DNA of 64,000 bases from an uncultured Bacteroidales bacterium (GTDB lineage: Bacteria; Bacteroidota; Bacteroidia; Bacteroidales; UBA4417), in the NCBI GenBank assembly GCA_903879715.1, contig CAIRMR010000071.1, positions 1 to 64,000 of the forward strand, read 5' to 3'. A model generated the notes under the pieces. That model worked only from the letters and a program-made list of their open reading frames with translations, made no database searches and was not told the origin of the DNA. Position numbers and translations under genes: made by a program. This document shows positions 52,555-61,843 of the stretch, in pieces; the stretch's first letter is position 1; each line of letters opens with the position of its first letter.

Positions 52555-54387
52555 ATGAAGCCTAAACTTCTCCATCTGTTGATATTAACAGGCTTGCTGA
52601 TAGCAGTTTGCCCGGGCAAACTTATGGCTCAACAAACGGAGGAGCAACTTGGTGCTCAATACTATAACAACAGGGAGTTGGATAAAGCACTGGCTACTTT
52701 TGAGGTTCTGTTCAGTAAAAATCCCAGCCAGTTCAATTACCTCTATTACATCAATACGCTTTTTGAGTTAAAAGATTTTGATAAAGCTGAAAAAATTATA
52801 AAGAAGCAATTGAAAGCAAACCCGAATGATCCGCGTTACCAGGTGGATCTGGGTTATCTCTTTATCATGCAGGGAGAAATTACCAAAGGCCGAAAGATAT
52901 ATGAAAACTGCCTGAAAGACCTTCAGCCCGACAAGATGCAGATTTACAATCTTTCTTATGCTTTCAGCAATCGCAGAGAGACTGATTATGTCATTCGCAC
53001 TTACCTTCGCGGCCGTGCTGTACTAAATGATCATTCAGCATTCGCCTTTGAGCTGGCCTATACGTATGAAGCCTTGGGAAGCACGGAGCTAATGATTGAC
53101 GAATACCTGAATCTCCTGATTTCAAATCCGCAGCAAATGACGTTAGTTCAAAACCGGCTACAGGCATGGCTGAACGATGATGTGGATAATACTAAAAACG
53201 ATACCTATCGTAAAGTTCTTCTGAAAAAATCACAGCAAAATCCGGATGAAATACTGTACAATGAATTAATGCTCTGGCATTCCATACAACAGAAAGATTT
53301 CCCGTTTGCGATCCTCCAGGCTAAGGCACTTGACCGCAGATATGGCGAAAACGGACAACGGATTTTTGACCTGGCAGCACTTTGTGTGAGCAACGAAAAT
53401 TATGATGCGGCTATTGAAGGATACAACTATATCATTCAGAAAAAAGCTAATAAGGATATGATGATGAGGAGCCGGATCGAGCTGATCAACACACAATTCG
53501 TTCAATATCAAAAAACATATTCTCAGGATAAAAATCATTTGCTTTTACTGAAGCAGGAATATATCCAGTTGCTCGATGAACTGGGCAAAACTCCTTTTAC
53601 AATCCCCTTAATCCTTAATCTGGCTCATTTACAGGCATTTTACCTGGGAGAAACAGACGCAGCTGTAGCTCTTTTATTGCAAGCCATCAGCATTCCAAAT
53701 GTTCTTCTGACCATCCAGGCCGGATGCAAACTCGAACTGGCTGATATTTACCTGTTTTCGGGGGAGCAATGGGAAGCAACTTTGTTGTATTCCCAGGTTG
53801 AAAAGACATTTAAAAATGAGCCGCTTGGACATGAAGCCAAGTTCCGTAATGCAAAATTGTCGTTTTATATCGGCGAATTCGGCTGGGCTTTGGCACAACT
53901 TGATGTGCTTAAAGCGGCAACCTCCAAGCTGATTGCAAATGACGCACTGGAACTTTCGCTGTTGGTCAGTGACAATATTGAAGAAGACAGTTTAACAGTA
54001 CCTCTGAGTATGTATGCAAAAGCTGATCTGCTTGAATTCCGTAACCGCGATTCCGATGCCCTGGCAGTTCTGGATTCGATTAGTGTACTTTATCCGATGC
54101 ATTCAATTGCTGATAATGTACTTTTCAAGAAAGCTGAAATCTTTTCAAAAAACGGGAAATTTGACCTTGCCGCAACCAATTATTCCGAAATTATTGAAAA
54201 ATATCCTTACGATTTGCTGGCCGATGATGCCATGTACAACCTGGCCGGACTTTACGAAAACCAGCTGAGCAACAAAGGAAAAGCTATGGAATTGTATGAA
54301 AAAATTCTGACTCAGTTCCCTGGAAGCCTCTATGTGGTTGATGCGCGTAAACATTTCAGGACTCTGAGGAATGATGCTGTGAATTAG
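52555..54387 (+). CDS. secreted tetratricopeptide-repeat protein
   Basis: A 610-residue protein with a signal peptide ending at about GKLMAQ. TPR-like helix pairs run through it (DKALATFEVLFSKNPSQFNY, DKAEKIIKKQLKANPNDPRY, FDLAATNYSEIIEKYPYDLL, KAMELYEKILTQFPGSLYVV). It probably serves as a periplasmic scaffold. Bacteroidota proteins of this kind are of unknown role. No enzyme domain is visible. It precedes rsmA with a C-rich spacer. Confidence 0.85.
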   Translation: MKPKLLHLLILTGLLIAVCPGKLMAQQTEEQLGAQYYNNRELDKALATFEVLFSKNPSQFNYLYYINTLFELKDFDKAEKIIKKQLKANPNDPRYQVDLGYLFIMQGEITKGRKIYENCLKDLQPDKMQIYNLSYAFSNRRETDYVIRTYLRGRAVLNDHSAFAFELAYTYEALGSTELMIDEYLNLLISNPQQMTLVQNRLQAWLNDDVDNTKNDTYRKVLLKKSQQNPDEILYNELMLWHSIQQKDFPFAILQAKALDRRYGENGQRIFDLAALCVSNENYDAAIEGYNYIIQKKANKDMMMRSRIELINTQFVQYQKTYSQDKNHLLLLKQEYIQLLDELGKTPFTIPLILNLAHLQAFYLGETDAAVALLLQAISIPNVLLTIQAGCKLELADIYLFSGEQWEATLLYSQVEKTFKNEPLGHEAKFRNAKLSFYIGEFGWALAQLDVLKAATSKLIANDALELSLLVSDNIEEDSLTVPLSMYAKADLLEFRNRDSDALAVLDSISVLYPMHSIADNVLFKKAEIFSKNGKFDLAATNYSEIIEKYPYDLLADDAMYNLAGLYENQLSNKGKAMELYEKILTQFPGSLYVVDARKHFRTLRNDAVN

Positions 54388-54538
54388 GCGGTTTTTAAAA
54401 TCCAAGTCTCAAAATCCAAGTCTCAAATTTCAAGATCCAAATTCGAAGCAATACACATTAAAATTATCACTCCCTCGCCCCATCTCCCACTCTCCCTTTC
54501 ACCCTAAAGCCCAACCCCTAATCCCCAAATCCTCCACC
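54388..54538. repeat. G-poor, C-rich leader with CAAGTCTCAAA words
   Basis: This 151-base gap has very few G on the plus strand. CAAAATCCAAGTCTCAAA-type words at 54400-54440 echo those at 34664-34760. A pyrimidine-rich tail (CTAAAGCCCAACCCCTAATC) echoes 50105-50140 and leads directly into the TTG start of rsmA. It may be an intergenic repeat and not a leader signal. Confidence 0.5.
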
Positions 54539-55318
54539 TTGTACGAAGTAAGAGCAAAAAAACACCTTGGACAGCATTTTCTGAAAGATGAAAATATTGC
54601 ATCCCGAATAGCTGAAAGTCTTTCCCCATCAGCTAAACAAGTTCTTGAGGTTGGACCCGGAACAGGTGTGCTGACTAAATATTTACTGAAGAAGAATTTT
54701 GATAAGTTCGTAGCCGTTGAAATTGACCGGGAGTCGGCGGCATTCCTACGTGCCAATTATCCACAACTCGGCGATGGGCTTATTGAAGCAGATATGCTCC
54801 GGATGGATATTGCTGGTTTGTTTGAAGGACAATTTTCCGTAATCGGAAACTTCCCATACAATATTTCGAGCCAGATTTTATTTCGTGTACTCGAAAATCA
54901 CGACCAGGTTAATGAAGCGGTTGGAATGTTTCAGAAAGAAGTAGCAGTGCGGATTGCTGCGCCTCCGGGCAAGAAAGATTATGGCATTCTGAGTGTTTTG
55001 CTCCAGGCATGGTATGATATTGAATATCTTTTTACCGTAGATCCCAGCGTTTTTTCACCGCCACCTAAAGTACAATCGGCTGTAATACGCTTACAACGAA
55101 ACAATACCACAGATTTGGGTTGTAGCGAAAAATTGCTTTTACAGGTTGTAAAAACGGCTTTCAATCAGCGAAGGAAAACCTTGCATAACGCGTTAAAACC
55201 TTTGGGAGATTATAATGGTGAATTCGCCGGAAAACGTGCTGAACAGCTCAGTGTTGCTCAGTTTGTAAGTCTTACCAATGTAATGGAAGATATTATTGCG
55301 TCAACTGGCACGGTATAG
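54539..55318 (+). CDS. rsmA: 16S rRNA dimethyladenosine transferase RsmA/KsgA
   Basis: A 259-residue methyltransferase. It dimethylates two adjacent adenines in helix 45 of 16S rRNA. The SAM-binding motif is LEVGPGTGVLTKYLLKKN and the NxPY-type motif is GNFPYNISSQILF. FSPPPKVQSAVIRL and AFNQRRKTLHNALK are conserved. The start is taken as TTG at 54539, because VRAKKHLGQHFLKDEN must be included and no ATG lies upstream in frame. Confidence 0.94.
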   Translation: MYEVRAKKHLGQHFLKDENIASRIAESLSPSAKQVLEVGPGTGVLTKYLLKKNFDKFVAVEIDRESAAFLRANYPQLGDGLIEADMLRMDIAGLFEGQFSVIGNFPYNISSQILFRVLENHDQVNEAVGMFQKEVAVRIAAPPGKKDYGILSVLLQAWYDIEYLFTVDPSVFSPPPKVQSAVIRLQRNNTTDLGCSEKLLLQVVKTAFNQRRKTLHNALKPLGDYNGEFAGKRAEQLSVAQFVSLTNVMEDIIASTGTV

Positions 55319-55599
55319 TTTTGTCACACATAAATAGTCATAGTTGCTGAAATTTGTTTTATAAATATCAGGCTACAATAAATTTCCACTTCCTGGTAAG
55401 GTGAATAATTCTCAACTGGAAATAGGAAATCAAATCAATCAGCCTCTAAAAAAATAGTGACATGAAACGAGCCATGCCAATAAATTGTCACACAGAGCGA
55501 TGATTATCTCCATGGCGAACCTTTAGCTCACGAACACCATTAAAAATAAGCAAGATGTGAGTAGTTCCATTTGACCCGTAAAAATTAAAAAATAAACAC
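55319..55599. other. intergenic, nothing recognised
   Basis: A 281-base gap with AT-rich sequence and no convincing promoter box, hairpin or gene. Confidence 0.5.
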
Positions 55600-56277
55600 A
55601 TGAAAATATGTAAATATGGCATCATATTAAACGGGCTCAGGAAGGAAGATCTGGAGTTTGTGCGCGAAAAACGCAATGCAAAAGAAGCACTCTCTTCCGA
55701 AGAAACACACATCGAGATTACCCCCGAGATGCAGCTTGAGTGGTTCGAAAGTGTCGATAATTTTGAGAATTTTTATTATATAATTGAATATAAAGGCGTC
55801 AGAATAGGAATGCTGAACAACAAGAAAGTAGATTGGACAGCCCGTACTTCCGAGTCCAGCCTCTTTCTATGGGACGATTCATTCACTGGCACTATTGTTC
55901 CATCCTTAGCCGCACTTTGTTTGATTGAAATCGGCTTTTATTACCTCAACTGGAATGTTTGCTACATCAGGGTACACAGCGACAATCCCAAAGCGGTTAA
56001 AAATGCAGAAAGCCTTGGCTACGAGCTTACCGAAGGCAAGGAATCTGTCGAAAACCATTTATACTACCTCACCCGTGAATTATTTGAAACGAATGCACAA
56101 ACAATCCTGATGGAAGCTAAGGCATTTGTTGAATCTGAATATAATGATGGCTATCTCTTACTCGAACCATCTGATTACGAATCAGGCATTGCGCAAAAAA
56201 TCGAAACCTTTTTTACTGAAAACGGAATTAACCTCCATAGGAAAGGGAAAGCAGGAAGCAGAATGTATTTCAGATAG
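55600..56277 (+). CDS. GNAT-family acetyltransferase with extra C-terminal domain
   Basis: A 225-residue protein. Residues 10-165 are GNAT-like: ILNGLRKEDLEFVREKRNAK at the start, then YYIIEYKGVRIGMLNNKKVD and the closing NVCYIRVHSDNPKAVKNAES with SLGYEL. The RxxGxG loop is replaced by a less typical IVPSLAALCLIEIGFYYLNW helix, as in ribosomal or sugar N-acetyltransferases that are not RimI-like. About 60 residues follow (EAKAFVESEYNDGYLLLEPS), not part of the fold. Substrate unknown. It is convergent with the large propeller gene. Confidence 0.75.
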   Translation: MKICKYGIILNGLRKEDLEFVREKRNAKEALSSEETHIEITPEMQLEWFESVDNFENFYYIIEYKGVRIGMLNNKKVDWTARTSESSLFLWDDSFTGTIVPSLAALCLIEIGFYYLNWNVCYIRVHSDNPKAVKNAESLGYELTEGKESVENHLYYLTRELFETNAQTILMEAKAFVESEYNDGYLLLEPSDYESGIAQKIETFFTENGINLHRKGKAGSRMYFR

Positions 56278-56281
56278 TTAA

Positions 56282-56458
56282 GTGTCTGCACACCCGAAGG
56301 GTGTCTGACACTGGTAAGGATAATGCTGAACTGAAAATCCAACTCTACCTCCGGAAAATTCATATTCCCTAAAGTAAAACTACCCATTTTTAACCCCAAA
56401 AAAAAGGTTAACATGGGTAGTTCAATGTGTGTCAGACACCCTTTGGGTGTGCAGACAC
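56282..56458. repeat. nested inverted repeat between convergent genes
   Basis: The outer arms are 30 bases each, at 56282-56311 and 56429-56458, with one mismatch. Each begins or ends in GTGTCTGCACACCC and its complement, and each has its own small CACACCC/GGGTGT hairpin. Inside, CTACCCAT...TTAACC (56380-56395) and GGTTAACATGGGTAG (56406-56420) form a second inverted repeat with an A-rich loop. The whole unit fills the gap between two gene ends. It could be a bidirectional terminator or a MITE-like element. Confidence 0.85.
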
Positions 56459-56459
56459 A

Positions 56460-59400
56460 CTATTTATTCCAAACCGGTAATCTTCCAGGAGTAACAGGTG
56501 CTCCCAACTTCTCAACTTCCTTTTCGAGTTGTATAATATCAGTTTCACCTATTCGCTTTACCTGCTCATAAACCGGTGGGAATTCAACCATCAGGATATC
56601 ATAAGCATCCTGCTGCATCTGAGTCGGAGCACCGGTCGATCCCCAATGGGCCCAGACCATTTTCGAAAGACGGTTATTGAGTGTAACCGGAGCAGGAGGA
56701 TTTTCCTCATCGCTTGGCCTGTTGCTGTTGTTATTGAACTTTAATTTTACATCTTCCAGTTGTTTTGCAACTTTACTGATGCGAGTCCGCAATTCGGTAT
56801 TCGCACCGGGAACAGCATTTAGAGCTATCAGCAGTGCATACATCCTTTGTAAAAGATCCTCCGAATAATTTTCAGTACCCTGCATCACGCGTGAAAGTTC
56901 AGCTACTTTCTTCTGGAAATCAGCAACTGCAGCCTTATCAGCAGCCGGTAAAGTGGTGTTATTTAACGTTACAGCGTTAAACTCAACCGGACCAGCCAGT
57001 TGTTTTACAGTATCACGAACGGTAATTGAAAGGCTAACCTTATATTTGCCTGGCATTACAGGAATTCCGCTGTGGGATGCAGCAAAAGGATCATACTTTT
57101 CTTTTTCATCAACAGTTGACCTGTCCAGGTAACGCAAATCCCAGTTTATACGGTTAATTCCGGTTGACGGAGCTTTATTGATGCGGCAGATCTCGTTTTC
57201 GGATCCGTCGGCAATAATGAAGGTGAGATATGCCGGAACTTCTTCGCGTTCGGCGCGTAAATCAGCATCGGATGGCTGGGGAATGCGTTCGCTTTTTTCG
57301 AAAAGTTTCGTTTCGCGATCGTGGCGCATATCCTTCAACGTTTTAGGCGCATCTTTCAGATAGTAAGTAAAAACCGCCCCAAAATCAGGGTTCTTTGCAA
57401 CAAAATAAGTAGAGCCTTGTCCGTATTTTGTATCTGATGGAATATACATCAACGCGTCTTTTACAGCGAAAATATAAGCATCTTTCTGCAGTAATTCTTT
57501 GGTAACCGAACGCAGAGGCGAATAGTCGTCCATGATATAAAAACCACGTCCAAAAGTAGCAACCGCAAGGTCACTTTCACGTTTCTGAATCGCAATATCG
57601 CGAACCGGAATTGAAGGCATTCCACCCGACAGTTTAACCCAGATTTTCCCTCCGTCGTTGCTGAAATAGAAACTGAATTCGGTACCCACAAAAAGCAGGT
57701 CGGGATTGATAAAATCCTGCTGAATGCTGTGCACAGTTTCGTCTTTTGGAAGATTTGATGAGATGGAGGACCAGGAGTGACCTTTGTCACTGCTCTTCAA
57801 CAAATACGGTTTGAAATCATCGCGTAAGATATTATCAAAGGAAGCAAAAACTACATTTTCGTCGAAACGGGAAGCCATAATATCGCTTACATACGTGTTT
57901 TCCGGAACGCCTTCGAACTTGTCTGTCTTTGACCAGGTTTTGCCACCGTCATTGCTGGATTGTATCACACCATCATCAGTTCCTATATAAAGAATGTTTT
58001 CCTTTACAGGTGATTCATCCATTGAAACTATTGTACCATAAAGTGAAGTAGAAATATCTTTTACAACTGCATCATAACTCCAGTATTTGCCCATAACGGG
58101 CCAGGTATTTCGGTCAATCTGGGCGGTAAGGTCTTCGCTTATCACCTGCCAGGTATTTCCGCGGTCGTCGCTGCGGAAAACTTTATTAGCAGCACAATAA
58201 AGACGGGTTGGAGAATGTGGGCTTAGGATAAGCGGTGTGTTCCAGTTCCAGCGGTACGAAAGTTCGTCTTTGCGTGGCTCAGGCCTGATATCAATGGCTT
58301 CCTGGCTTTTGCGGTCGTAACGGACCATACCACCGTATTGTGATTCGGAATAAACTATATTCGGATCAAGCGGGTCAATCTGCGACCAGAAACCATCGCC
58401 TCCGCAGGTAACAAACCAATCGTCGCTTACTACTCCCGATCCGCTGATAGTGCGGGACGGACCGCCAAAACTGTTGTTGTCCTGTGTACCGCCATAAACA
58501 TAATAGAACGGTGCCGAATTATCAACCTGCACACGATATAACTGTGTTACCGGAAGATTTGATTTAAATACATATTCTTTACCCCCATCAAATGATTCAT
58601 AAATACCACCATCGCCGCCAATAAAAATATGCTGTGTATCAGAAGGGTCAATCCATATAGCATGATCATCCACATGACGTTTGTTATTCCCTATTGGTTT
58701 CCAGGTTTTGCCGCCATCTTCGGTAAACTGCGAGACAGTTTCTGCTGAATATACCTTATTTACATCCTTCGGGTCACAATATATTTCATTGTAATATTGG
58801 CCCTGGGCAGCATGATCGCTTATTTTCTGCCAGCTGGCACCACGATTTGTACTGCGGTAAAATCCACTTGCATCACCGGCAGCTTCTATAATTGCAAAAA
58901 TATAATCAGGATTTACAGGCGAAATTGCCATCCCGATTCCACCCATATCGCCGCCAGGCAGACCACTTTTCAGTTTATCCCAGCTTTCGCCTGCATTGGT
59001 CGATTTGTAAATTGCAGTTTCGGGACCTCCTCCAATTTTGGTGAATACATGTCGGCGCCTTTGTTCGCTGCTGGCATACATTACATCAGGATTTCGCGGA
59101 TCGATCAGGATGTTGTTTACACCTGTATTTTCACTAATCTCAAGTACTTTCTTCCAGGTTTTGCCGCCATCAATGGTTTTATACATTCCGCGATCACCAC
59201 CCGGTCCCCAGGCTGATCCTTCGGCAGCAACAAAAACGATATCGCTGTTTCGGGGATCAATTACTATTTTGCCAACGTGCTCTGAGGCTTTCAATCCCAT
59301 ATTCTTCCACGACTTTCCGCCGTCATTGCTTTTGTAAACACCGTCGCCATATCCCAATGCCCGCTGGTGATTATTTTCGCCGGTTCCAACCCAAACTACA

Positions 59401-59837
59401 TTTGTGTTGTTCGGATCGATAACTACTACACCTATGGAATACGATTTCTGCCCGTCGAAAACCGGCTCGAATGTAGTTCCGTTATTGACAGTTTTCCAAA
59501 CATGCCCCGAAGCTACTGCAACATACCATTCGCTGTGATTGTTAGGATTTACTGCAAAATCGGCAATACGGCCCGAAGTAAAAGCCGGACCGATGGAACG
59601 CCATTTTAATCCTCCGAACGTAGATGATTTCAGGGAATCTGACTTAATTTCCAGCTTTGCAGATTCCTTTTTGGAAGACTCTTTTTTTGCTGGCTCCTTC
59701 TTTGAGGATTCCTTTTTCACAGTTTCCTTTTTTCCTTTAGCTTTCTGTGCCACAGCGTCAGTGCCTGCGAACAGTACAACAGCAAAAATCAGGGTTGCTA
59801 TTATGCCATCAAACAGATTAATAGAGTGTTTTTTCAT
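56460..59837 (-). CDS. large sortilin/VPS10-like propeller protein
   Basis: A 1125-residue protein when started at the second Met (59837); the first in-frame Met at 59843 adds two residues. After a signal peptide (VVLFAGTDAVAQ) comes a Lys-Glu-Ser tandem (KKESSKKEPAKKESSKKES), then about 700 residues of Asp-box repeats in a double propeller (KSNDGGKSWKNMGL, KTIDGGKTWKKVLE, RSTNRGASWQKISD, ESFDGGKEYVFKSN). The C-terminal part (INRINWDLRYLDRS, KQLEDVKLKFNNN) is helical. Similar proteins are annotated as WD40/YVTN/BNR or sortilin-like glycosyl hydrolases. No T9SS tail is seen. Role unknown. Confidence 0.88.
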   Translation of the reverse strand: MKKHSINLFDGIIATLIFAVVLFAGTDAVAQKAKGKKETVKKESSKKEPAKKESSKKESAKLEIKSDSLKSSTFGGLKWRSIGPAFTSGRIADFAVNPNNHSEWYVAVASGHVWKTVNNGTTFEPVFDGQKSYSIGVVVIDPNNTNVVWVGTGENNHQRALGYGDGVYKSNDGGKSWKNMGLKASEHVGKIVIDPRNSDIVFVAAEGSAWGPGGDRGMYKTIDGGKTWKKVLEISENTGVNNILIDPRNPDVMYASSEQRRRHVFTKIGGGPETAIYKSTNAGESWDKLKSGLPGGDMGGIGMAISPVNPDYIFAIIEAAGDASGFYRSTNRGASWQKISDHAAQGQYYNEIYCDPKDVNKVYSAETVSQFTEDGGKTWKPIGNNKRHVDDHAIWIDPSDTQHIFIGGDGGIYESFDGGKEYVFKSNLPVTQLYRVQVDNSAPFYYVYGGTQDNNSFGGPSRTISGSGVVSDDWFVTCGGDGFWSQIDPLDPNIVYSESQYGGMVRYDRKSQEAIDIRPEPRKDELSYRWNWNTPLILSPHSPTRLYCAANKVFRSDDRGNTWQVISEDLTAQIDRNTWPVMGKYWSYDAVVKDISTSLYGTIVSMDESPVKENILYIGTDDGVIQSSNDGGKTWSKTDKFEGVPENTYVSDIMASRFDENVVFASFDNILRDDFKPYLLKSSDKGHSWSSISSNLPKDETVHSIQQDFINPDLLFVGTEFSFYFSNDGGKIWVKLSGGMPSIPVRDIAIQKRESDLAVATFGRGFYIMDDYSPLRSVTKELLQKDAYIFAVKDALMYIPSDTKYGQGSTYFVAKNPDFGAVFTYYLKDAPKTLKDMRHDRETKLFEKSERIPQPSDADLRAEREEVPAYLTFIIADGSENEICRINKAPSTGINRINWDLRYLDRSTVDEKEKYDPFAASHSGIPVMPGKYKVSLSITVRDTVKQLAGPVEFNAVTLNNTTLPAADKAAVADFQKKVAELSRVMQGTENYSEDLLQRMYALLIALNAVPGANTELRTRISKVAKQLEDVKLKFNNNSNRPSDEENPPAPVTLNNRLSKMVWAHWGSTGAPTQMQQDAYDILMVEFPPVYEQVKRIGETDIIQLEKEVEKLGAPVTPGRLPVWNK

Positions 59838-60014
59838 ATGCAATTTTGGTTTGGTTTATTGGGGATTCAGTCTTTTTTACCCGAAAACTTGTTGAAGCCG
59901 GTTAATTGTAAACAAAGATGAAATTTTATTCATTACCAAAGCCCGGAAAGCCATTGAATTATGTATAAGCGCTTGTGGAATCGGTGAAATCATCATAAAA
60001 TCTGTTAAAACACA

Positions 60015-60045
60015 TTTGCTGTACAACTATATTCTCCTATATTTG
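60015..60045 (+). promoter_or_regulatory. full Bacteroidota promoter for the OM-barrel gene
   Basis: TTTG at 60015-60018 is separated by exactly 19 bases from TATATTTG at 60038-60045. This is the best -33/-7 match in the window. The start codon is 82 bases further on. Confidence 0.75.
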
Positions 60046-60127
60046 ACACTATATTGAAACTTGAATTATTTAAGCCTGTTTTAACTCTGTTTATTCTTTA
60101 TTCACCAATTTATAAACTTATAATTCT

Positions 60128-61630
60128 ATGAGTATAAAAAAGAGCAATCTGATTGCGCTCCTGCTTATTTCAATGGCTGTATTCTCTTTACAATCTTCCG
60201 TTGCACAAAACACATCTTTTACGCTTTCGGACTACAGGAATCCGAAATACTTTTACCAAACTCTGGACCTGAATTTCGGACTTAACAACTCTTCAAATAT
60301 TCAAAAAAACGACAACTCCTCTAATTTTTACAACCTGAAGAGCCATATGTTAGCAGCAAATGCTCAGGCAAATTATTCAATTTATGCAAATTCACGCAAA
60401 TCGCAAAGTGAGTTTTTTGCGTATTTAAACGGCAGTTTCGTTTCCAACGGACTACACAATCTATCCGAACTTACCAACAGCGAGTCGAGACAAAGTTATT
60501 TCTCGAATAATCAAACTTTTTCTTTCGGGGGATTGAAAAGGTTTTATAATGATAAACGGAATTATTTCGAAATCGGAGGTTCATTTTCAAATAGTCATTC
60601 CGGCAATTTGACTAAAAATAAATCGTTGAACAATGATATTATAACCTTTCAAACAAAAGGCAACGTAAGAAGTTTTTATTCTAACTCAAATGTGGTATTG
60701 CACATTGGGAAAGGAAGAATCGAGCAGGTTCAGGATGCACGCATGGCATTCTATTTAATTGAAGATTTGAACCAGTTAAACCGGGATAAACGCCCGGCCT
60801 CTGAGGATGATGTGCTTGAGTTGGCTAAACTTATAACCTCGCTGAAGTACAAACGCTTTTTCGATAACAGGCTGCGAAAAATAGCCGAAATCACGGCCAT
60901 TGATTCTTTTATGCAGCAAAAAGGAATAGTAAGCTCTGCTGATGCCACCTATTTTACCTCGTTAAACGATAACTGGGACTTTGCAAATAACCCGGTAAGG
61001 AACAGCGGTTGGCGCATTTTCACTGGTGTTGAGGGTGGTTTTGGTTATAATTATAGCAAAAATCAGGCTGAATACATGATTCCATCTCAAAGCACTCAAG
61101 ATCAATCGTATGCTAACAATCGGCTAAATGTTTTCTTAGTTGCAGGTTTGGATTACGAAAAACCTATTAACCTTAAATGGCAGAATTCCGCATCCATAAA
61201 GGCACAGTTTGGTTCCTGGACAACGAAATCAATCAACACGGCTTTAGGTGCAGCAGATGTTAATACTTACATCGGTGAATCTCCAATAATGGGCCTGAGT
61301 GCCAGCTACGGATTTGGGTATTACCCAAACTCCAGAACCTGGTTAACTGCAGATTGGGCTCTTTCATCAGGCTATAATAAGCAATTTACAGGGACATCAA
61401 AAAGTGATAAGGAAAACTCAACAAATAGCTTCATAATCTATACGGGGCCAAGTGCTCATGCCTATTATTATTTATCTGAAAAACTCAGGCTGAGTATAAA
61501 CTTTACCGGTTATCTTCAACTCAATAATGATAATTATATAATTAATATCCCTGAAAATTCAGATAATAATCAGACTAAAACAACGTGGGATTTTCACCTG
61601 GATGCTTCAATTACCTATAGTTTGTTTTAA
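60128..61630 (+). CDS. putative outer-membrane beta-barrel protein
   Basis: A 500-residue protein with a signal peptide ending at about SSVAQN. Alternating polar and aromatic strands run through it (FGGLKRFYNDKRNYFEIGGS, YLSEKLRLSINFTGYLQLN), and it ends DASITYSLF with a terminal Phe, as outer-membrane barrels do. A helical insert of about 80 residues (QVQDARMAFYLIEDLNQLNR, ELAKLITSLKYKRFFDNRLR) lies in the middle. Family unknown. It has its own strong promoter. It stands directly before the sigma / anti-sigma pair and could be its cargo or its target. Confidence 0.8.
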   Translation: MSIKKSNLIALLLISMAVFSLQSSVAQNTSFTLSDYRNPKYFYQTLDLNFGLNNSSNIQKNDNSSNFYNLKSHMLAANAQANYSIYANSRKSQSEFFAYLNGSFVSNGLHNLSELTNSESRQSYFSNNQTFSFGGLKRFYNDKRNYFEIGGSFSNSHSGNLTKNKSLNNDIITFQTKGNVRSFYSNSNVVLHIGKGRIEQVQDARMAFYLIEDLNQLNRDKRPASEDDVLELAKLITSLKYKRFFDNRLRKIAEITAIDSFMQQKGIVSSADATYFTSLNDNWDFANNPVRNSGWRIFTGVEGGFGYNYSKNQAEYMIPSQSTQDQSYANNRLNVFLVAGLDYEKPINLKWQNSASIKAQFGSWTTKSINTALGAADVNTYIGESPIMGLSASYGFGYYPNSRTWLTADWALSSGYNKQFTGTSKSDKENSTNSFIIYTGPSAHAYYYLSEKLRLSINFTGYLQLNNDNYIINIPENSDNNQTKTTWDFHLDASITYSLF

Positions 61631-61694
61631 ACCACCCTGGTTCTAAAAAAAATCAGGTAATACTTAGTACAGATAGAGCTCAAAGTATTTGAAA

Positions 61695-61745
61695 AAAGGG
61701 AATTATTCAGCGCGATGCAACCATTTCTCTGTAATAGTTCCCTTT
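61695..61745 (+). terminator. possible hairpin after OM-barrel gene
   Basis: AAAGGGAATTATT (61695-61707) pairs with AATAGTTCCCTTT (61733-61745) with one G-U pair and a 25-base loop. No long U-run follows, so the terminator role is uncertain. Confidence 0.45.
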
Positions 61746-61812
61746 ACTGTCAGAACACTGAAACTGGCGAAGCCGTAAAGCAAAGGGGCTGCAAAAATGG
61801 CGATTTAAGTAT

Positions 61813-61820
61813 TACTTTTG
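61813..61820 (+). promoter_or_regulatory. -7 box (TACTTTTG) for ECF sigma gene
   Basis: TACTTTTG matches TAnnTTTG and ends 23 bases before the TTG start at 61844. It may be used by the housekeeping sigma factor. An autoregulated promoter was not identified. Confidence 0.45.
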
Positions 61821-61843
61821 TGAAAGGCTAAACATCTGATGGA

